From an uncultured Bacteroidota bacterium (GTDB lineage Bacteria; Bacteroidota; Bacteroidia; UKL13-3): a DNA stretch of 12,356 nucleotides. Below, in pieces: positions 1-7,872 of the stretch. Made by a program: the position numbers and the translations under genes. The stretch is taken from assembly GCA_903888395.1 (NCBI GenBank), contig CAISTO010000443.1, positions 1-12,356 on the forward strand. The letters are read 5' to 3'. The notes under the pieces were generated by a model, which saw only the letters and a list, made by a program, of their open reading frames with translations, made no database searches and was not told the origin of the DNA. Each line of letters begins with the position of its first letter. Position 1 is the first letter of the stretch.

Positions 1-1
1 A

Positions 2-124
2 AAAGCTTGGGAGGAAATAAAACAAAATAATAATGTGTACCAAACCGTTGATTTGTTTTTTATTGGTTTAGTTTTTTTTAGAACAGAACAAAATAGGCAA
101 CATTTTAAATTACGTGTTTTTTAA
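2..124 (+). CDS. C-terminal end of an unrecognised protein (5' end outside window)
   Basis: The frame opening at base 2 is open for 40 codons and ends in TAA at 122-124. The peptide is mixed and protein-like, with W, E, Q, K and R residues and a charged FRTEQNRQHFKLRVF end, which is unusual for chance translation of such AT-rich DNA. The other two forward frames are broken early; frame 1, for example, stops at 28-30. It lies upstream of dnaE on the same strand, with 214 bases between. I do not recognise the family. The fragment is too short to name, and a spurious frame remains possible. Confidence 0.5.
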   Translation, partial: KAWEEIKQNNNVYQTVDLFFIGLVFFRTEQNRQHFKLRVF

Positions 125-188
125 ATTTAGAAAACCTTTCTTTCTTTTTTTTTGTGAAATTTGTATCAACAAATTGACTTAGTTGTAT

Positions 189-221
189 CATTCAAAATTT
201 AAAATTCAACATTCAAAATTT
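189..221. repeat. 12-bp direct repeat upstream of dnaE
   Basis: CATTCAAAATTT occurs at 189-200 and again at 210-221, a period of 21 bases or two helical turns. It is AT-rich and directly abuts the palindrome at 221-237. It could be part of a regulatory region for dnaE, or simply low-complexity spacer. Confidence 0.4.
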
Positions 222-237
222 TATCAATCGTTGATAA
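221..237. promoter_or_regulatory. 17-bp perfect palindrome upstream of dnaE
   Basis: TTATCAA (221-227), spacer TCG (228-230), TTGATAA (231-237): a perfect 7-bp inverted repeat with a 3-base spacer, 101 bases upstream of the dnaE ATG. The symmetry suits a dimeric regulator. There is no downstream T-tract, so it is not a Rho-independent terminator. It does not match a DnaA box. No regulator can be named. Confidence 0.4.
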
Positions 238-326
238 CTTTTTTAAACATTCAATGTAATCAGTCAGTTCAATTTTCTTTTTCAACAATGTGTTTTCAAT
301 ATAAATGTTAGTGTAAATTAGCAGAC

Positions 327-334
327 TATTTTTA
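327..334 (+). promoter_or_regulatory. Possible -7 element for dnaE
   Basis: TATTTTTA fits the Bacteroidota -7 consensus TAnnTTTG except for the last base. It ends 4 bases before the dnaE ATG, so transcription from it would give a leaderless or nearly leaderless mRNA. No good -33 TTG sits 19 bases upstream. Such an A/T string is likely by chance here. Confidence 0.22.
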
Positions 335-338
335 AAAG

Positions 339-3300
339 ATGCAGTTTTCACATTTACATGTTCACACTCAATTTTCGTTACTCGATGGAGCAGCAGAAAT
401 TGGTAATTTATACAAAAAAGCACTCAAAGACAATATGCCTGCTATTGCCATTACTGATCATGGCAATATGTTTGGCGCATTTCAATTTGTTGCGGAAGCA
501 TATAAACATAAAAACGATGATGGTTCTTTAAAAGTAAAACCAATTGTTGGCTGTGAGTTTTATGTGGTAAATGATAGAACAAAACGTGCTTTTACTAAAG
601 ATGATAAGGATAAACGTTACCATCAATTATTATTGGCTAAAAATGCTGAAGGCTACCAAAATTTAATTAAAATTTGTTCACTTGGATACATGGAAGGCAT
701 GTATGGAAAATATCCAAGAATTGACAAGGAATTAATTTTAAAATACCACAAAGGTTTAATTGCTACTACTTGTTGCCTTGGGGCAATGGTTCCACAAACT
801 ATTCTGAAAAAAGGAGAGGCCGAAGCAGAAAAAGAGTTTAAATGGTGGCTCGATATTTTTGGTGAAGATTACTATGTAGAAATGCAACGTCATGACATCA
901 AGGAACAAAATATTGTGAACGAAGTATTGATGAAGTTTGCCGCAAAATATAACGTAAAAGTGATTGCATCAAACGACTCACATTATGTAGATCAGCAGGA
1001 TGCCAATGCACACGATATTTTATTATGTGTAAACACTGGTTCATTGCAAAGCACACCAAGTAATAAGGATTTTTCAGACGATGATGTAAGTGTAAAAGGT
1101 AGAAGATTTGCATTTGCAAATGATCAGTTTTACTTTAAAACTACAGAGGAAATGAGTACGCTTTTTAGCGATATTCCTCAAGCCATAGATAATACCAATG
1201 AAATAGTAAGTAAAATAGAAACGCTCGATTTAAAGCGAGAAGTTTTATTGCCCAATTTTGAAATTCCAACTGAGTTTCAAACCCAGGCTCAATATTTACG
1301 CCACTTAACATGGGAAGGTGCCCGAAGACGTTATTCTGAAGTAACACCTGCCATTGAAGAACGAATAAATTTTGAGTTGCTAACCATTGAAACAATGGGA
1401 TTTGTTGGCTACTTTTTAATAGTAATGGATTTTATAAAAGCAGGCAGAGATTTAGGTGTTTTTATTGGTCCTGGTCGTGGTTCGGCAGCAGGAAGTGTAG
1501 TGGCTTATTGTATTGAAATTACCAATATTGATCCAATAAAATATGAATTGCTTTTTGAAAGATTTTTAAATCCTGACAGGAAATCATTACCCGATATTGA
1601 TACAGATTTTGACGATGTTGGAAGGCAAAAAGTAATTGATTATGTGATTCAAAAATATGGTAGAAATCAAGTTGCTCAAATTATCACTTATGGTACTATG
1701 GCTGCTAAGTCAAGTATAAAAGATGTATCGCGCGTTTTAGATTTACCATTAGCAGATGCAAATATTTTAGCAAAATTAGTTCCGTCAAAACCTGGTGTAA
1801 AATTAGTAAGGTTGCTTCATGCTCCTTTAGATGGTGAAAAAAGTTTAAAAGAAAAAGAAGGTTTAGAGGGTGATGATATTGAAAATGTAAAAAAACTTCG
1901 ATTAATTTACGAGGGAACAGATTTACAAAGTAAAGTTTTAAAAGAAGCCGAAAAATTAGAAGGTTCGGTAAGAGGAACTGGCGTTCATGCAGCTGGTTTA
2001 ATTATAGCTCCCTGCGATTTAACCGATTTAATTCCTGTTGCAGTTGCAAAAGATTCTGATTTATTGGTTACCCAATTTGAAGGTAAAGTAATAGAGGATG
2101 CGGGTGTCATTAAAATGGATTTTTTAGGCTTAAAAAACTTAACAATTTTAAAAAATACCCTGAGGTTTATAAAGGAAAATCATGACATTGAAATTAACTT
2201 AGAAGATATTCCTTTAGATGATCAAAAAACGTATGAAACCATTTTTCAAAAAGGTGATACCAATGCTGTTTTTCAGTTTGAAAGTGCTGGAATGCAAAAG
2301 CATTTAAAGGATTTAAAACCTGATACATTTAACGATTTAGTGGCCATGAATGCATTATACAGGCCAGGTCCAATTGCATATATCCCTACTTATATTAGCA
2401 GGAAACATGGCAATGAAAAAATAGAATATGATTTGCCTGAAATGCAAGAATATTTGGAGCCTACTTATGGTGTTACCGTTTTTCAGGAACAGGTAATGTT
2501 ATTGTCACAAAAAATTGGAAATTTTACCAAAGGTGATGCTGATACATTGCGAAAAGCAATGGGAAAAAAGGATATCAAAACCTTGGATAAAATGAAAAGC
2601 AAATTTATTGAGGGTGCTACATCAAATGGACATCCAACTGATAAATTAGAAAAAATTTGGAAAGATTGGGAAGCTTTTGCCCAATATGCTTTTAATAAAT
2701 CGCATTCAGTTTGTTATGCCTATGTTGCTTTTCATACTGCCTATTTAAAAACACATTATCCAGCCGAATTTATGGCTGCCACATTAGATAATGCATCTGG
2801 TGATATGGATCAAATTTCTTTCTTTATGGAAGAGTGCAGAAGAATGGGATTAAATATTTTTGGACCAGATGTAAACAAATCGGAAGTAAAGTTTTCGGTG
2901 AATAAGGAAGGTGAATTACGCTTTGGATTAGCTGCCATTAAAGGTGTTGGAGAAGCTGCCGTTGAGGAAATTATAGCTGAAAGAAAAAAGACTGGTACCT
3001 ATAAAAGTATTTTTGATTTAACAAAAAGAGTTAGCTTAAGATCAGTTACTAAAAAAACATTAGAAGGCTTGGTTTTTGGTGGTGCTTTTGATTGTTTTGA
3101 AGGAACACATAGAGCTCAATATTTTTCAGCAAATGAAGATTCAAGTATCATAGAAAAAGCCATTAAGTTTAGTAATGCTTTGCAAGCTAATGAAAATGCA
3201 AACCAACAAAGTTTATTTGGTGGTGGGGTATCTGTAAGTTTACCTGAACCAATTATTCCTGCTGCTGAAACCTGGAGTTTAATGGAACAATTAAAGAAAG

Positions 3301-3920
3301 AAAAAGAAGTAATTGGAATTTATCTTTCTGGACATCCTTTAGATCCTTTTAAAGTAGAAATTGATAAATTATCGTCACATCCTTTGGTTGAGTTGAAGGA
3401 ATTGAAAGCGTTAAAAGGAGTTGAATTGAAGGTTGCTGGCGTGGTTGCTTCTGCAAACCATAGAATGAGTAAAGCCGGAAAACCTTTTGGCAGTTTTATT
3501 ATTGAAGATTTTAGTGGATTTATTGAAATACCATTATTTGGTGAAAACTATTTGAATTATAAAAAATATTTAGAAGCGGGATATTATTTATACATAAAAG
3601 GTAGAGTTGACAACAGATGGGGTAAAGAAGATGATTTTGAATTTAAAATTTCATCTATTGAAATGCTTACGGATGTAAGAGAAAAGTATATTAAAAATAT
3701 TAGCGTAGAAGTAGATTTAGAAAGATTAGATGATCAATTTATCAGTTTAATTTTTGATAAAATAAAAGGAAATGATGGCACCGCTTCTCTTAATTTTATA
3801 GTAACAAACCGAAAAGAACAAATGGCAATTAGCATGCGATCTAGTAAATATAAAGTTTCTTTAACGAATGAAATGCTTCAAACTTTGGATGATTTAGGTC
3901 TAACTTATAAATTGAATTAA
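339..3920 (+). CDS. dnaE: DNA polymerase III subunit alpha (DnaE)
   Basis: Catalytic subunit of the replicative DNA polymerase, extending primers with dNTPs in the replisome. At 1193 aa it has the usual DnaE length. An N-terminal PHP domain (about 1-280) opens with HLHVHT and contains DHGN, GCEFY and NDSHY; these are metal-ligand motifs that look intact, unlike the degenerate E. coli domain, so PHP nuclease activity is possible. The family-C palm follows, with GPGRGSAAGS from residue 377 and PDIDTDF at 418-424 (catalytic D419 and D421). The third aspartate is D594 in KMDFLGL, and FNKSH lies at 785-789. A helix-hairpin-helix (AAIKGVG, 865-871) and an OB fold (about 1028-1075) complete it. There is no separate exonuclease domain and no intein. 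The ATG is right: homology-like sequence begins at residue 2. No Shine-Dalgarno is visible. trxA follows after 119 bases. Confidence 0.98.
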   Translation: MQFSHLHVHTQFSLLDGAAEIGNLYKKALKDNMPAIAITDHGNMFGAFQFVAEAYKHKNDDGSLKVKPIVGCEFYVVNDRTKRAFTKDDKDKRYHQLLLAKNAEGYQNLIKICSLGYMEGMYGKYPRIDKELILKYHKGLIATTCCLGAMVPQTILKKGEAEAEKEFKWWLDIFGEDYYVEMQRHDIKEQNIVNEVLMKFAAKYNVKVIASNDSHYVDQQDANAHDILLCVNTGSLQSTPSNKDFSDDDVSVKGRRFAFANDQFYFKTTEEMSTLFSDIPQAIDNTNEIVSKIETLDLKREVLLPNFEIPTEFQTQAQYLRHLTWEGARRRYSEVTPAIEERINFELLTIETMGFVGYFLIVMDFIKAGRDLGVFIGPGRGSAAGSVVAYCIEITNIDPIKYELLFERFLNPDRKSLPDIDTDFDDVGRQKVIDYVIQKYGRNQVAQIITYGTMAAKSSIKDVSRVLDLPLADANILAKLVPSKPGVKLVRLLHAPLDGEKSLKEKEGLEGDDIENVKKLRLIYEGTDLQSKVLKEAEKLEGSVRGTGVHAAGLIIAPCDLTDLIPVAVAKDSDLLVTQFEGKVIEDAGVIKMDFLGLKNLTILKNTLRFIKENHDIEINLEDIPLDDQKTYETIFQKGDTNAVFQFESAGMQKHLKDLKPDTFNDLVAMNALYRPGPIAYIPTYISRKHGNEKIEYDLPEMQEYLEPTYGVTVFQEQVMLLSQKIGNFTKGDADTLRKAMGKKDIKTLDKMKSKFIEGATSNGHPTDKLEKIWKDWEAFAQYAFNKSHSVCYAYVAFHTAYLKTHYPAEFMAATLDNASGDMDQISFFMEECRRMGLNIFGPDVNKSEVKFSVNKEGELRFGLAAIKGVGEAAVEEIIAERKKTGTYKSIFDLTKRVSLRSVTKKTLEGLVFGGAFDCFEGTHRAQYFSANEDSSIIEKAIKFSNALQANENANQQSLFGGGVSVSLPEPIIPAAETWSLMEQLKKEKEVIGIYLSGHPLDPFKVEIDKLSSHPLVELKELKALKGVELKVAGVVASANHRMSKAGKPFGSFIIEDFSGFIEIPLFGENYLNYKKYLEAGYYLYIKGRVDNRWGKEDDFEFKISSIEMLTDVREKYIKNISVEVDLERLDDQFISLIFDKIKGNDGTASLNFIVTNRKEQMAISMRSSKYKVSLTNEMLQTLDDLGLTYKLN

Positions 3921-3970
3921 ATTATAAATGCTTAAATACTAAATCAAAAAATTAAAGACTGACATTTTGT

Positions 3971-4000
3971 TTGTATTTTAAAATTTGGGTTTTAAATTGC
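3971..4000 (+). promoter_or_regulatory. Candidate trxA promoter
   Basis: TTG at 3971-3973 (inside TTTG) is followed after exactly 19 bases by TAAATTGC at 3993-4000. The spacing is that of Bacteroidota -33/-7 promoters, but the -7 element deviates from TAnnTTTG in its last two bases. Transcription would start near 4005 and give a leader of about 35 bases. An AT-only inverted repeat, TTTAAAA-N6-TTTTAAA (3977-3996), lies within it. The dnaE-trxA gap has no convincing terminator. Confidence 0.35.
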
Positions 4001-4039
4001 GTAACAATAAATATTATAAAAAAAATAAATAGATAAATT

Positions 4040-4360
4040 ATGGCATTAGAAATAACAGACGCTAATTTTCAAGAATTAGTTTTAGATTCAAAAGTTCCAG
4101 TTTTAGTTGATTTTTGGGCGGAGTGGTGTGGTCCTTGCCGCATGGTAGGTCCGGTAGTTGACGAATTAGCAAAAGAATATGATGGTAAAGCTGTAGTGGG
4201 TAAAGTTAACGTAGATAACAATCCTAAAATAGCAACTGATTTTGGCATTATGAGCATTCCAGCTTTATTGTTTTTTAAAGATGGAAAATTAGTAGATAAA
4301 CAAGTTGGTGCAGTTCCAAAACATATTTTGGCTGGCAAATTGGATGCACAATTGGCATAA
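4040..4360 (+). CDS. trxA: Thioredoxin
   Basis: Cytosolic disulfide reductase that passes electrons from thioredoxin reductase to ribonucleotide reductase, peroxiredoxins and other clients. At 106 aa it is the canonical single-domain length, with no signal peptide. The active site is W29-C30-G31-P32-C33, preceded by the family-typical VDFWAEW. The cis-proline is P74 in MSIPALLFF, followed by the FKDGK and GAVPK turns, as in E. coli TrxA. It starts at an ATG 119 bases after dnaE on the same strand and ends 22 bases before a terminator hairpin, so it can form its own transcript or the end of a dnaE one. The canonical CGPC, as opposed to variant redox motifs, points to the general thioredoxin. 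Confidence 0.97.
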   Translation: MALEITDANFQELVLDSKVPVLVDFWAEWCGPCRMVGPVVDELAKEYDGKAVVGKVNVDNNPKIATDFGIMSIPALLFFKDGKLVDKQVGAVPKHILAGKLDAQLA

Positions 4361-4382
4361 AAATTAACAATAATTTTTTCTG

Positions 4383-4414
4383 AAAATCCCTTTAAATATT
4401 TGAAGGGATTTTTT
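4383..4414 (+). terminator. Rho-independent terminator after trxA
   Basis: AAAATCCCTT (4383-4392) pairs with AAGGGATTTT (4403-4412) across a 10-base loop, and a T-run extends to 4414. It lies 22 bases after the trxA stop. The next gene begins only 14 bases downstream. Confidence 0.85.
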
Positions 4415-4427
4415 ATTTTTACAAACC

Positions 4428-5336
4428 TTGGAAAATATCATCACAGAACATAATTTACTTGAAACGGGTAACTTAGAATTGCTTGCCAAACAAGTGGTAG
4501 AAGGTTTTATAACGGGCTTACATAAAAGTCCTTTTCACGGATTTAGCGTTGAATTTGCTGAACATAGGCAGTATAATCCTGGTGAAAGTATCAAACATAT
4601 TGATTGGAAACTATTTGGTAGAACAGAAAAACTTTATACCAAAAGGTATGAAGAAGAAACGAATTTGAGGTGCTATATGGTCATTGATAATTCAGCTTCT
4701 ATGTATTTTCCAACGGATGGAATGAGTAAAATTAATTTTGCCACTTATTCAGCTGCATGTATTACTTATATGCTCAAAAAACAACGTGATGCTGTTGGTT
4801 TAAGTATTTTAAATGATGAAATTGTTTTTCAATCACCCGCAAAATCAAGTTCTGTTCATGTAAAAATGATTTTTAATGAATTGAATAAATTAAATGCCGC
4901 AAAAAATGTAAATGCTGGAAGTAAATTGGCAGTTGGCTTACACCAAATTGCTGAAAGTATTCAAAAACGTTCCATGATTATCATTTTTACTGATATGTTT
5001 AGTACTGAAAATATGGAAACTTTATTTGAGGCATTGCAACATTTGAAATATTGTAAACATGAAGTTGTTTTGTTTCATGTTCAAGATAAAAAGTTTGAAA
5101 TTGATTTTGATTTTTCAAAACGACCTTATCTATTTATTGACAGTGAGACAGGAGAAAAGCTAAAAGTTTTTCCAAACTTAGTGAGTAATGATTACAAGAA
5201 AATGTTTGAAAATTTTAAAGAAGAAATAAAACTAAAATGTGCCCAACTTAAGGTTGATTTTGTTGATGCAGCCATTCAAGATAATTTTAATCAAATTATT
5301 TTAACTTTCTTACAAAAAAGAGAAAAAATGAAATAA
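4428..5336 (+). CDS. DUF58 domain protein (VWA-like)
   Basis: A 302-aa cytosolic protein of the DUF58 family, which often accompanies MoxR ATPases and BatA/BatB proteins in Bacteroidota and is thought to act with them in protein assembly or envelope stress; its exact role is unsettled. The N-terminal part contains the diagnostic segment with YNPGES and IKHIDWKLFGR. A von Willebrand A-like fold follows, with a MIDAS-type D87-N-S89-A-S91 (DxSxS) and a second acidic strand, IIFTDMFS. No membrane segment is visible. The start must be TTG at 4428: an in-frame TGA lies at 4401-4403, and the first internal ATG comes after the conserved region. No moxR gene is adjacent here, which is unusual. The RES-Xre operator begins right after its stop. 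Confidence 0.9.
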   Translation: MENIITEHNLLETGNLELLAKQVVEGFITGLHKSPFHGFSVEFAEHRQYNPGESIKHIDWKLFGRTEKLYTKRYEEETNLRCYMVIDNSASMYFPTDGMSKINFATYSAACITYMLKKQRDAVGLSILNDEIVFQSPAKSSSVHVKMIFNELNKLNAAKNVNAGSKLAVGLHQIAESIQKRSMIIIFTDMFSTENMETLFEALQHLKYCKHEVVLFHVQDKKFEIDFDFSKRPYLFIDSETGEKLKVFPNLVSNDYKKMFENFKEEIKLKCAQLKVDFVDAAIQDNFNQIILTFLQKREKMK

Positions 5337-5373
5337 TACGACAAAAAATTTTTTATTCGAAAAAAATGTCGTA
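5337..5373. promoter_or_regulatory. Inverted repeat, probable Xre operator
   Basis: TACGACA (5337-5343) and TGTCGTA (5367-5373) are perfect 7-bp inverted arms whose centres are 30 bases apart, nearly three helical turns. They begin at the base after the DUF58 stop and end at the base before the antitoxin ATG. The A/T tracts between would hold the promoter. TA antitoxins of the Xre class typically repress their own operon through such palindromes. A terminator is unlikely because the right arm touches the start codon. Confidence 0.65.
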
Positions 5374-5895
5374 ATGTTGTGGGTGGGAAAAACGTATAAA
5401 TCAACTCGAACAGTAAAAACATTCAATAACCTTGAACATCCAATGATTGTTGATGAACCGGCTGCTTCTTATTATGCAGCTCAAAATCCATTATTATCTA
5501 TATTGAATTTATCTTCTCATTTTCAAAATGAAATGGATTTAGTGAAATTAAGCAGAAATGGTTTGTTAAAGCAGTCAGTTACTAATATGGCAGCAAAGTT
5601 TGGAATAACACAAGAAAAAATTTGCGAACTTTTACACATGAGCACACGTAATTTTCAGCGTATTAAGGAAACATCACCTTTAGATATTTATACATCAGAA
5701 CAAACCATAGAAATGGCTCATGTTTATGCTAAAGCTTACCAAATATTTTCAGATGAAGATGCAATTAAACAATGGTTTCAAACGCCTAATTATGCATTAG
5801 GCAATCAAAAACCTTTAGATTTATTGGATACAAGTTTTGGAGTAAAAATGGTTTCTGATGTTTTGGGTAGAATTGAACATGGCGTTTTTTCTTAG
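5374..5895 (+). CDS. Xre/MbcA/ParS-type antitoxin of a RES-Xre system
   Basis: A 173-aa DNA-binding antitoxin that neutralises the RES toxin encoded immediately downstream and probably represses the operon. An N-terminal segment of about 55 residues is followed by an Xre-like helix-turn-helix (about 65-100, with MAAKFGITQEKICELLHMS and then NFQRIK). The C-terminal DUF2384 toxin-binding domain shows WFQTPNYALGNQKPLDLLDT and ends in GVKMVSDVLGRIEHGVFS, where the family normally ends. ATG 5374 is the first usable start; an ATG at 5366 runs straight into TAA. The toxin ATG lies 9 bases after this stop, so translation is probably coupled. The antitoxin-first order is standard for this class. Confidence 0.92.
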   Translation: MLWVGKTYKSTRTVKTFNNLEHPMIVDEPAASYYAAQNPLLSILNLSSHFQNEMDLVKLSRNGLLKQSVTNMAAKFGITQEKICELLHMSTRNFQRIKETSPLDIYTSEQTIEMAHVYAKAYQIFSDEDAIKQWFQTPNYALGNQKPLDLLDTSFGVKMVSDVLGRIEHGVFS

Positions 5896-5904
5896 TTGTT
5901 AAAA

Positions 5905-6363
5905 ATGCAAATTTACAGATTTGGTTTAAAGAAATTTATTAGTGACTTAAGTGGTCAAGGGGCTAAAATATATGGAGGAAGATGGAATGCTGTTGGTAAT
6001 GCAATGTTATATTCGTCTTATAGTCCATCTTTGGCCATGCTTGAATTTGCTTGCAATGCCAGTGGTATTACAAAAACAATTCAAACCAGTTTGTTAACTT
6101 TGAAATTAGATAGCAAGGTGAAAATTGAAATAATTACTTTGAATGATTTACCAGCCAATTGGCAGCAAGTTCCTAGTCCCGATTCTTTAAAAGTTATTGG
6201 AAATAATTGGTTGAAAAGTAATAAAACATTGGCATTGAAAGTTCCATCTGCAATCATGCCATTGGAATGTAATTTATTGATAAATTCATTGCATAAGGAG
6301 TTTTTTAAACTTGAAATTGAAAACTTTGTTGACATGAATATAGATAGTAGAATTTTAAAATAA
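5905..6363 (+). CDS. RES domain toxin (NAD+-degrading)
   Basis: Toxin of the RES-Xre pair. Characterised RES toxins degrade NAD+ and cause growth arrest. From ATG 5905 it is 152 aa, the usual length for the family. It shows the RES core: LSGQGAKIYGGRWN with R26, Y36 in LYSS and E47 in LAMLEF. A later VPSAIMP segment carries S115 and is followed by NLLIN; R, E and S give the domain its name. The common NPxH end motif reads NSLH here, a minor deviation. An in-frame TTG at 5896 directly abuts the antitoxin stop, but the ATG nine bases on fits the family N-terminus (MQIYRF). ispE begins one base after the stop. Confidence 0.9.
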   Translation: MQIYRFGLKKFISDLSGQGAKIYGGRWNAVGNAMLYSSYSPSLAMLEFACNASGITKTIQTSLLTLKLDSKVKIEIITLNDLPANWQQVPSPDSLKVIGNNWLKSNKTLALKVPSAIMPLECNLLINSLHKEFFKLEIENFVDMNIDSRILK

Positions 6364-6364
6364 A

Positions 6365-7189
6365 ATGATAGCTTTTTCAAACTGTAAAATAAATTTAGGT
6401 CTTCACATTTTAAATAAACGTGATGATGGTTTTCATAATTTGGAAACGGTATTTTATTCAATTCCGTTGAATGATTGTTTAGAATTAATACCTGGAAAGA
6501 ATGATGCCATTAACCAAGTCAATTTCCACTCTTTTGGATTATCAATTGATGGCGATAGCAATCAAAATTTAATTGTAAAAGCTTATCATTTATTAGCAAA
6601 AGATTTTGAATTAAAACCTGTTGATTTTTATTTATTAAAAAATATTCCAATGGGTGCGGGTTTGGGAGGTGGTAGCAGCAATGCTGCATTTGCTTTGAAA
6701 ATGTTAAATGAACATTTTAAATTGAATATTTCCATACAAAAACTAAAAGAATACGCAGCAATTTTAGGAAGTGACTGTGCATACTTTATTGAAAATACTC
6801 CAAGCTTTGCAACGGGTAGAGGTGAAGTTATTGAGTCAATAGATTTGTTGTTGAAAGGATATTTTTTTGTATTGATAAATCCTAATATTCATGTAAGTAC
6901 TGCAGAGGCTTTTTCAAATGTTTATATACGTGGTGAACAACAAACTTCTTTAAAGGATTTAATTAAAAATCCCGTTGAAAAATGGAAAAGTTTAATTGAA
7001 AATGATTTTGAAAAATCAGTTTTTTTGAATCATCCTGAAATAAAAAAATTGAAAGAAAAACTCTATGAAAATGGAGCAATTTATGCAAGTATGAGTGGAA
7101 GTGGTTCTAGTGTTTTTGGTTTGTTTAAAGAAAATATTGATTTGAAAAATCAGTTTGAAGGTAATTTTTATTTCAGTTGTACTCTTTAA
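6365..7189 (+). CDS. ispE: 4-(cytidine 5'-diphospho)-2-C-methyl-D-erythritol kinase (IspE)
   Basis: GHMP-family kinase of the MEP pathway. It phosphorylates CDP-methylerythritol with ATP, a cytosolic and usually essential step towards isoprenoids. At 274 aa it has the family length. The N-terminal NCKINLGL carries the conserved K8 and N10. The GHMP glycine-rich ATP loop, P95-M-G-A-G-L-G-G-G-S-S-N106, is textbook. The catalytic aspartate is D137 in LGSDCAYF, and the C-terminal MSGSGSSVFGLF matches GHMP motif 3. The ATG lies one base after the RES toxin stop, with no room for a promoter between, so expression probably depends on the TA operon promoter or on promoters inside it. Its TAA overlaps the stop of the convergent ABC gene. 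Confidence 0.96.
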   Translation: MIAFSNCKINLGLHILNKRDDGFHNLETVFYSIPLNDCLELIPGKNDAINQVNFHSFGLSIDGDSNQNLIVKAYHLLAKDFELKPVDFYLLKNIPMGAGLGGGSSNAAFALKMLNEHFKLNISIQKLKEYAAILGSDCAYFIENTPSFATGRGEVIESIDLLLKGYFFVLINPNIHVSTAEAFSNVYIRGEQQTSLKDLIKNPVEKWKSLIENDFEKSVFLNHPEIKKLKEKLYENGAIYASMSGSGSSVFGLFKENIDLKNQFEGNFYFSCTL

Positions 7190-7872
7190 CTCATAGTATC
7201 ACTTTCAACTATTCCATCTCTTAATCGAACTATTCTTTTAGCTCTTTTTGCTATGTCTTCTTCGTGGGTAACAATAATTACAGTATTCCCTTTTTTATGA
7301 ATTTCTTCTAATAAATCCATAATTTCATAGCTTGTTTTCGTATCTAAATTTCCTGTTGGCTCATCTGCTAAAATAATGGCAGGCTTATTAACCAATGCTC
7401 TTGCAATGGCAACTCTTTGGCGCTGCCCTCCGCTTAATTCATTGGGCTTATGTTCAACTCTATCGCCAAGTCCAACGCTTACTAACGCTTTTTTTGCTGT
7501 TTCTAATCTTTCGGTTTTTCCTATACCTGCATATACTAATGGTAATGCTACATTTTCAAGTGAACTGTTTCTAGGTAATAAATTAAATGTTTGGAAAATA
7601 AAACCAATTTCTTTGTTCCTAATTTCAGCTAGTTCATTATCTGTCATATGACTCACGTCAATTCCATTTAGTTTGTAGCTGCCTCTGCTTGGTGTATCTA
7701 AGCAACCTAATATATTCATTAATGTTGATTTTCCAGAACCCGATGGACCCATTAATGCAACATATTCTCCTTTTTCTATTTTTAAATCTATCGTTTCTAA
7801 AGCATTTACAACTACTTCACCAATTTTATATGTTTTACCAATTTTGTTAATATCAATTACTAAACTTGCCAT
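7186..7872 (-). CDS. ABC transporter ATP-binding protein (MacB/LolD type)
   Basis: A 228-aa cytoplasmic ATPase that would power a FtsX/MacB-like permease (lipoprotein release, efflux or envelope function). Visible motifs: Walker A GPSGSGKST at 42-50, Q-loop Q94 in FIFQTFNLLP, signature LSGGQRQR at 146-153, Walker B IILADEP with E171, D-loop GNLDT and switch histidine H203. FQTFNLLP and TGNLDT are typical of the MacB/LolD/FtsE-like branch, which controls mechanotransmission rather than simple import. The start is ATG at 7872. No permease gene is adjacent, so the partner must be encoded elsewhere and the substrate cannot be assigned. It lies 109 bases downstream of gatC on the same strand and ends tail-to-tail with ispE. 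Confidence 0.93.
   Translation of the reverse strand: MASLVIDINKIGKTYKIGEVVVNALETIDLKIEKGEYVALMGPSGSGKSTLMNILGCLDTPSRGSYKLNGIDVSHMTDNELAEIRNKEIGFIFQTFNLLPRNSSLENVALPLVYAGIGKTERLETAKKALVSVGLGDRVEHKPNELSGGQRQRVAIARALVNKPAIILADEPTGNLDTKTSYEIMDLLEEIHKKGNTVIIVTHEEDIAKRAKRIVRLRDGIVESDTMS

Noticed and set aside
199..423. Minus-strand open frame of 74 codons over the dnaE start
   Set aside because: It overlaps the conserved PHP N-terminus of dnaE and AT-rich spacer, and its product has no recognisable features.
339..3920. Intein or insertion in dnaE
   Set aside because: The length and motif spacing match ordinary DnaE proteins, and no intein splice motifs are seen near the catalytic segments.
3921..4039. 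Terminator after dnaE
   Set aside because: Only an A/T-only 7-bp inverted repeat is present, which overlaps the candidate trxA promoter and has no GC stem.
4069..4338. Minus-strand open frame of 89 codons opposite trxA
   Set aside because: It lies wholly antisense to a clear thioredoxin and its composition is that of a shadow translation.
6081..6461. Minus-strand open frame of 126 codons opposite res and ispE
   Set aside because: It is antisense to two recognised genes and spans their junction; no domain or plausible start signal is visible.
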